From contig CAIXSE010000402.1 in the NCBI GenBank assembly GCA_903921965.1, forward strand, positions 1 through 20,649: a stretch of 20,649 nucleotides of DNA, written 5' to 3'. This DNA comes from an uncultured Thermoleophilia bacterium. Lineage in GTDB: Bacteria > Actinomycetota > Thermoleophilia > UBA2241. Shown here in pieces: positions 13,441-20,649 of this stretch (its first letter is position 1; each line of letters begins with the position of its first letter). The notes below the pieces were generated by a model that worked only from the letters and a program-made list of their open reading frames with translations, was not told the DNA's origin and made no database searches. The position numbers and the translations under genes are program-made.

Positions 13441-14538
13441 TCCAGCGGTCATCGTCCTCGAGGACGGCGCGGAGTTCCACGGCGAAGCGCTCGCCGGCAG
13501 TGGCTCCGTGGGTGGCGAGGTCGTGTTCAACACGAGCATGGCCGGCTACCAGGAGATCGCCACCGACCCGTCCTACTGCGGGCAGCTCGTCACGTACACC
13601 TTCCCGATGAACGGGAACTACGGCGCCGACCCGGACCGCGACGAGTCGGGCAAGGCCCACGCCCGTGCCATCATCACGCGCGAGCTCACGAACTACCGCT
13701 ACAACCGCGCCTCGCGGACGACGTGGCTCGACTGGCTCGCCGAGCACGGCGTGCTGGCCGTGACCGGGGTCGACACGCGCGCCCTCACGCGGCACATCCG
13801 CGAGGCGGGCGCCATGCGCGCCGTCGTCAGCACCGAGACGGCCGACATCAAGCACCTGAGGCACGCCGCCCAGAAGCTCCCCGTCATGGGCGGCCTCGAC
13901 CTCGCCAAGGTCGTCACCTGCGGCGAGGCCTACGAGGCGCCGGCGCCCGAAGGGGCCCCGGCGCCCGACCTGCGCTGCGTCGCCTTCGACTACGGCATCA
14001 AGCGCTCGATGCTCGGCTATCTGGCGGAGGCCGGCTTCCGCGTCACCGTGGTGCCGGCCTCCACGAGCGCCAAGGACGTCCTCCGGCGCGAGCCCGACGG
14101 CGTCTTCCTCAGCAACGGCCCGGGAGACCCGGCGGCCGTCGGCTACGCCGTCAAGACCATCGAGAAGCTCCTCGGCAAGGTGCCGCTGTTCGGCATCTGC
14201 CTCGGCCACCAGCTCCTCGCGCAGGCGCTCGGCATGACCACCTACAAGCTGAAGTTCGGCCACCGCGGCGCCAACCATCCGGTCAAGGACCTGCGTACCG
14301 GCGTCATCGAGATCACCACGCAGAACCACGGCTTCGCCGTGAAGAACGAGCCGGTGTCGGGCGCCGAGATCACCCACCTCAACCTCAACGACGACACCGT
14401 CGAGGGCGTCGCCGCCCCCAACGACTACGCGTTCTCCGTGCAGTACCACCCTGAGTCCACGCCCGGACCGCACGACTCGCTGTACCTGTTCGACCGCTTC
14501 CGCGGCGAGATCGCGCGCTTCCCGAAAGGCGGTGCCTG

Positions 14539-14539
<1 letters not shown>
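13433..14539 (+). CDS. carA: Carbamoyl-phosphate synthase small (glutaminase) subunit CarA
   Basis: About 368 residues. CarA hydrolyses glutamine and channels ammonia to CarB. The N-terminal CPSase domain begins with [17 protein letters not shown] and contains [15 protein letters not shown] and [11 protein letters not shown]. The class I amidotransferase domain carries the triad C256 in [16 protein letters not shown]339 and E341 in [16 protein letters not shown] 13433 overlaps the end of pyrC by 8 bases and gives the normal family N-terminus, with a weak GGGA 5 bases upstream. An in-frame GTG at 13415 is the alternative and would add 6 residues. There is no ATG option nearby. The stop overlaps carB by one base (TGATG). 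Identity is secure; the start is not. Confidence 0.95.
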
Positions 14540-17732
<3,193 letters not shown>

Positions 17733-17736
<4 letters not shown>

Positions 17737-18521
17737 GCCTCGCGGCCGAGACCCACGTGCACGGCGAGCAGTGGGCCGAGACGTCCCGCTGCCGCGTCGC
17801 CGGCGTGCGCCACTTCGGCGCCTTCACCGCGATCGAGGTGGTGGCGCCGCGCATCGCCGCGAAGGCGGCTCCCGGGCAGTTCGTCATGGTGACGGTGCCG
17901 GGCGGCGGCTTCCTCCTCCGGCGCCCGCTGTCGCTCTTCACCGTGCACAGCGACCGGGTGGGCCTGCTCGTCGAGGCCCGCGGGCCGGGGAGCGAGCGGC
18001 TCACGCAGGTGGAGGTGGGGGAGACGCTCGACGTCGCCGGCCCGCTGGGCACGGCCTTCGCCGTCGAGGGCGTGACGAGCGCCCTGCTCGTCGGGGGCGG
18101 CATCGGCTGCGCTCCCCTGCAGTTCCTCGCCGACGAGCTCGCGGCGGCCGGCGCGCACGTCACCGCGGCCTTCGGCTTCCGCGACTTCCGCGCCGCGCGT
18201 GCCGCGGGCGCGTTCACCATCGAGCGCCTGTGGGTGGCCACCGAAGACGGGAGCATCGGGCGGCGGGGCATGGTCCTCGACGTCCTCGACGAGCTCGACG
18301 TCCCGCCGCAGACGGTCGTGTACGCCTGCGGGCCGGCGCCCATGATCGGCGCCGTCCAGCGCTGGACGCTGGCGGAGGGCCTGCGCGGCTACGCCTCGCT
18401 CGAGGCGCACATGGCCTGCGGCACCGGGTCCTGCCACGGCTGCATCGTTCAGACCACGCGCGGGGCGCTGCGCGTGTGCAGCGAGGGGCCGGTGTTCCCG
18501 CTCGACGAGGTGCTCCCGTGA
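17733..18521 (+). CDS. pyrK: Dihydroorotate dehydrogenase electron-transfer subunit PyrK
   Basis: A 262-residue flavin and iron-sulfur protein passing electrons from PyrD to NAD+. The FAD-binding ferredoxin-reductase domain includes [20 protein letters not shown] and [11 protein letters not shown]. The NAD-binding domain has [20 protein letters not shown] and [13 protein letters not shown]. The C-terminal [2Fe-2S] motif uses C229, C234, C237 and C249 ([10 protein letters not shown], then RVCSEGPVF). GTG 17733 forms a 4-base GTGA overlap with the carB stop and gives a family-length protein; the longer open frame upstream is out-of-frame carB. It overlaps pyrD in the same way, so PyrK and PyrD are probably made in equal amounts for the heterotetramer. 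Confidence 0.95.
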
Positions 18522-19501
18522 ACGCCCGCCGCGAGGTGCTCCCTCCCGAAGACGTGCGGCTGGCGGTCGAGCTGGGCGCGCTCCACCTCGCCCACCCGCT
18601 CGTCGACGCCTCGGGCACCTTCGACCTCCTCGAGTACGCGCGACGTTTCGACGGTGACTACTTCGGCTGCTTCCCGTACGCCGCCTACGTGCCCAAGACG
18701 GTCACGGCCGACGCGCGCACCGGCAACCCGCCGCCGCGGGTCACCGAGACACCGGCCGGCATGATCAACGCCATCGGTCTGGAGAACCCGGGCATCGAGG
18801 CGTGGATCGCCGGGCTGCCGGAGTGGGCGCGGCTGGACCGGCCGGTCATCGTGAGTGTGGGCGGCAACGCGCCCGACCAGTACGCGGCCGTGGTCCGCCG
18901 CCTCGAAGAACATCTCGCCGCGGCCGACCCCGCCGCCGTGCCGCATATCGAGGGCTACGAACTCAACGTCTCCTGCCCGAACGTCTCTAGCGGGCTGCAG
19001 ATCGGCGCCGACCCCGCGGCCACGGCCGCCGTCGTCGGCGCCGCCCGCGAGGTGACGGGAAGGCTGCTGCTCGCCAAGCTGACGCCCAACGTGGCCGACG
19101 TCGTGGGGGTGGCCCGCGCCGCCGTCCAGGCGGGTGCGGACGGCCTCTCGCTGATCAACACCGTCAAGGCCATGGTGCTCGACCGCGACACGCTGCGGCC
19201 GTTCCTCGGCAACCGCACCGGCGGCCTGTGCGGGCCGGCGATCAAACCGATCGCGCTGCGCATGGTCGCCGAGGTCGCCCAGGGGTTGCCGGACGTGCCC
19301 ATCGTCGGCATGGGCGGAGTGACGACCGGCCTCGACGCGCTCGAGTTCATCGCCTGCGGCGCGACGGCCGTGGCGGTCGGAGCCGCCAACTTCACGGCCA
19401 TGGAGGCGCCGGCCCGCATCCTCACGGAGCTTCGTCTGGAGCTGGCGGCGAGGGGCTTCGCGTCGCCGCTCGAGGCGCGGGGGGTGGCGCTGGGCGCCTG
19501 A
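18518..19501 (+). CDS. pyrD: Dihydroorotate dehydrogenase catalytic subunit PyrD (class 1B)
   Basis: A 327-residue FMN enzyme oxidising dihydroorotate to orotate. The catalytic base is Cys (C153 in ELNVSCPNVSSG), as in class 1 enzymes; class 2 membrane enzymes have Ser. Family motifs are LVDASGTFD, MINAIGLENPGIEAW, LAKLTPNVADVV, SLINTVKAMVLD, GGLCGPAIKPIALRM and GMGGVTTGLDALEFIACGA. The adjacent pyrK fixes it as class 1B, using NAD+ rather than quinone. This differs from the quinone-linked class 2 enzyme of mycobacteria and streptomycetes. The region around residues 45-90 (FDGDYFGCFPYAAYVPKTVT) follows the usual start closely. GTG 18518 overlaps the pyrK stop by 4 bases. A stem-loop follows the stop. 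Confidence 0.96.
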   Translation: MNARREVLPPEDVRLAVELGALHLAHPLVDASGTFDLLEYARRFDGDYFGCFPYAAYVPKTVTADARTGNPPPRVTETPAGMINAIGLENPGIEAWIAGLPEWARLDRPVIVSVGGNAPDQYAAVVRRLEEHLAAADPAAVPHIEGYELNVSCPNVSSGLQIGADPAATAAVVGAAREVTGRLLLAKLTPNVADVVGVARAAVQAGADGLSLINTVKAMVLDRDTLRPFLGNRTGGLCGPAIKPIALRMVAEVAQGLPDVPIVGMGGVTTGLDALEFIACGATAVAVGAANFTAMEAPARILTELRLELAARGFASPLEARGVALGA

Positions 19502-19505
19502 CTCG

Positions 19506-19534
19506 CGCCCGCCTCGGGAAAGCACCGGCGGGCG
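19506..19534 (+). terminator. Stem-loop after pyrD, possible end of the pyr operon
   Basis: CGCCCGCC (19506-19513) and GGCGGGCG (19527-19534) form a perfect 8-bp stem around a 13-base loop, 4 bases after the pyrD stop. There is no T-run after it, only GCGTCATT. A strong promoter for mihF lies about 25 bases further on, consistent with a transcript boundary here. Confidence 0.5.
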
Positions 19535-19558
19535 GCGTCATTCGGGCCTGCCGGTCTG

Positions 19559-19588
19559 TTGAACTGCGCGAGAGGCTTCACATATACT
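19559..19588 (+). promoter_or_regulatory. Strong promoter of mihF-gmk-rpoZ, leaderless
   Basis: TTGAAC (-35, 19559-19564) and TATACT (-10, 19583-19588) with an 18-base spacer make the best housekeeping promoter in the window. The ATG of mihF begins only 8 bases after the -10, so the transcript should start at or just before the start codon. No ribosome binding site is present, in agreement with leaderless translation, which is frequent in actinobacteria. Confidence 0.8.
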
Positions 19589-19596
19589 CTCGCGCG

Positions 19597-19935
19597 ATGT
19601 CCTCCTCCGCCTCAGCCAGGCAGTCCAACACTGCCCCCGAACGCTCGCTCGGGCAGCGCATGGATGCACTCGGCAAAGCCAACGAGGTACGCAGTCGCCG
19701 GGCCGCGCTCAAGGCCGATCTCAAGCGCGGAGCCGTGAACATCCACGACATCCTCGACGCCCCTCCCGAGTTCCTGCTGACCGCCAAGGTCCAGGACCTC
19801 CTCATGGCCGCGCCCAAGTGCGGACGCGTCAAGTCGGCCAAGATCATGGAACAGTGCCGCATCAGCCCGAGCAAGACCATCGGCGGTCTCTCGGAGCGCC
19901 AGCGCAGCGAGCTGCTCGCCCACTTCGGGGGCTGA
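19597..19935 (+). CDS. mihF: Integration host factor MihF (actinobacterial type)
   Basis: A 112-residue nucleoid-associated DNA-binding protein of the actinobacteria-specific mIHF family, unrelated to proteobacterial IHF. Family features: a helical N-terminal part (ALGKANEVRSRRAALKADLKRG), the linker AVNIHDILDAPPEF, and the helix-two-turn-helix region running through LLMAAPKCGRVKSAKIM to GGLSERQRSELLAHFGG. The usual GVGKVRA-type hairpin reads KCGRVKSAKI here. ATG 19597 is chosen because it follows a consensus promoter at leaderless distance; the open frame extends much further upstream, but only through out-of-frame pyrD sequence. The order mihF-gmk-rpoZ is shared with mycobacteria and other actinobacteria. 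The family bends DNA and influences global transcription and nucleoid structure. Confidence 0.93.
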   Translation: MSSSASARQSNTAPERSLGQRMDALGKANEVRSRRAALKADLKRGAVNIHDILDAPPEFLLTAKVQDLLMAAPKCGRVKSAKIMEQCRISPSKTIGGLSERQRSELLAHFGG

Positions 19936-19947
19936 CCCATCCCTGCC

Positions 19948-20499
19948 GTGTTCGTCATCTCGGGGCCCTCGGGCGCCGGGAAGGGCACCGTCATCGCACT
20001 CGTGAAGGAACGGCTCGACCGCGTCGTGACGTCGGTCTCGGCCACGACCCGCGCCCCGCGGCCCGGCGAGAAGGACGGTCGCGAGTACTACTTCCTGTCC
20101 CGCGAGGCCTTCGAGCGTGGGGTGGCGGCGGGGGAGTTCGTGGAGTGGGTAGAGTACAGCGGTAACCTGTACGGGACGTTGCGCGCCGACGTCGAACAGA
20201 AACTCGCGGCCGGCGACGACGTCGTGCTCGAGATCGAGCTCGTCGGCGCTCGCGCCGTGCACGAGACCATGCCCGAGGCGGTGCGCGTGTTCATCGCGCC
20301 GCCGTCCATGGCCGAGCTGGCGCACAGACTGCGCGGACGCGGTACCGAGACCGACGAGGCCATCGCCCGCAGGCTGGACCGCGCCGAGGTCGAGGTGGCG
20401 GCGGCCGGCGAATTCGACCATATTGTGGTGAACGACGACGTTTCACGGGCCGCCGCCGAGGTGGCCGCCATCATCGCAGACAGACGAAAGGGAACCTGA
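19948..20499 (+). CDS. gmk: Guanylate kinase Gmk
   Basis: A 183-residue kinase phosphorylating GMP to GDP with ATP. The P-loop is GPSGAGKG (residues 6-13). The GMP-binding region contains [37 protein letters not shown] and the [13 protein letters not shown] strand (commonly LEIDVQGA). The lid region has [17 protein letters not shown], and the C-terminus has [20 protein letters not shown] 19948 is the start that gives the normal short N-terminus before the P-loop. It has no clear ribosome binding site, so translation may depend on mihF 12 bases upstream. All catalytic features look intact. Confidence 0.96.
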   Translation: MFVISGPSGAGKGTVIALVKERLDRVVTSVSATTRAPRPGEKDGREYYFLSREAFERGVAAGEFVEWVEYSGNLYGTLRADVEQKLAAGDDVVLEIELVGARAVHETMPEAVRVFIAPPSMAELAHRLRGRGTETDEAIARRLDRAEVEVAAAGEFDHIVVNDDVSRAAAEVAAIIADRRKGT

Positions 20500-20500
20500 C

Positions 20501-20649
20501 TTGGACAAGCCCCGCATCGACGAGCTCCTCCCGCACGCAGACGGCTCCAGGTACGAGCTGGTCATGATCGCCGCCAAGCGCGCGCGCCAGATCAACAGCT
20601 ACTACCACAGCCTCGGCGAGAACACGATGGGCATCGAGGACCTCACGCC
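20501..20649 (+). CDS. rpoZ: RNA polymerase omega subunit RpoZ (3' truncated by window edge)
   Basis: The first 49 residues of the omega subunit, which assists assembly and stability of RNA polymerase by clamping the beta-prime subunit. The visible part reads [20 protein letters not shown], then [14 protein letters not shown], the typical omega helix motif. TTG 20501 begins one base after the gmk stop and has AAAGGGAA at 20487-20494. The rest of the gene, including the end of the family domain, lies beyond the window. Confidence 0.94.
   Translation, partial: MDKPRIDELLPHADGSRYELVMIAAKRARQINSYYHSLGENTMGIEDLT

Noticed and set aside
12088..13539. A 483-codon minus-strand frame opposite pyrC
   Set aside because: Low-complexity composition, no recognisable domain, and full overlap with a well-identified dihydroorotase. 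A GC-bias shadow.
20421..20428. ATATTGTG inside gmk as a promoter for rpoZ
   Set aside because: A/T-rich for this genome, but a poor -10 match with no -35 upstream. rpoZ begins one base after gmk and needs no separate promoter.

Overview
The window is very GC-rich (clearly above 70% by eye), gene-dense and almost entirely coded on the + strand. It carries 22 genes, two of them cut by the window edges, and I see no tRNA, rRNA, CRISPR array, insertion sequence or prophage gene. mihF (actinobacterial integration host factor) followed by gmk and rpoZ, together with sepF and a DivIVA/Wag31-type protein, points to an actinobacterium (Actinomycetota). The NAD-linked PyrK-PyrD pair and a Bacillus-style PyrR attenuator fit an early-branching lineage (Coriobacteriia- or Thermoleophilia-like) better than mycobacteria or streptomycetes. 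This placement is inference from gene content.

Layout. (1) Positions 1-1221 hold the C-terminal half of RecG, ending in a stem-loop. (2) Positions 1304-8957 hold a tight run: a DHH-CBS-tRNA nucleotidyltransferase fusion, an M50 membrane protease, pgeF, yggS, sepF, proC, divIVA, a DUF167 (YggU) gene and a 54-residue Cys-rich protein. The middle of this run is the distal part of the Gram-positive division cluster, without ftsZ and with proC inserted. (3) lspA and rluD follow (8944-10348). (4) A regulatory gap at 10349-10629 holds a promoter, a near-canonical PyrR-binding RNA loop and an intrinsic terminator. (5) Positions 10630-19501 hold the pyrimidine operon pyrR-pyrB-pyrC-carA-carB-pyrK-pyrD, with mostly 1-4 base overlaps between genes. 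It covers UMP synthesis from bicarbonate to orotate; pyrE and pyrF are not here. (6) Positions 19559-20649 hold a consensus promoter, an apparently leaderless mihF, then gmk and the start of rpoZ.

How the parts work together. When UMP is plentiful, PyrR should bind the leader loop and favour the terminator just before its own gene, shutting down the whole pyr operon. CarAB makes carbamoyl phosphate, PyrB and PyrC convert it to dihydroorotate, and PyrD-PyrK oxidises that to orotate with electrons passing to NAD+. SepF and DivIVA act in septum and pole assembly. LspA processes lipoproteins, RluD modifies 23S rRNA, and the fusion protein matures tRNA 3' ends.

The most rewarding observations are the compact PyrR attenuator, the hybrid pyr gene order (Bacillus-type pyrKD in the slot where mycobacteria have pyrF, just before mihF-gmk-rpoZ), a TATACT-type promoter motif shared by three sites (one inside yggS, spelled with rare codons), and a small metal-ligand-like protein that sits below usual ORF length cut-offs. 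I did not find evidence for a wholly new system such as a defence or mobile module.
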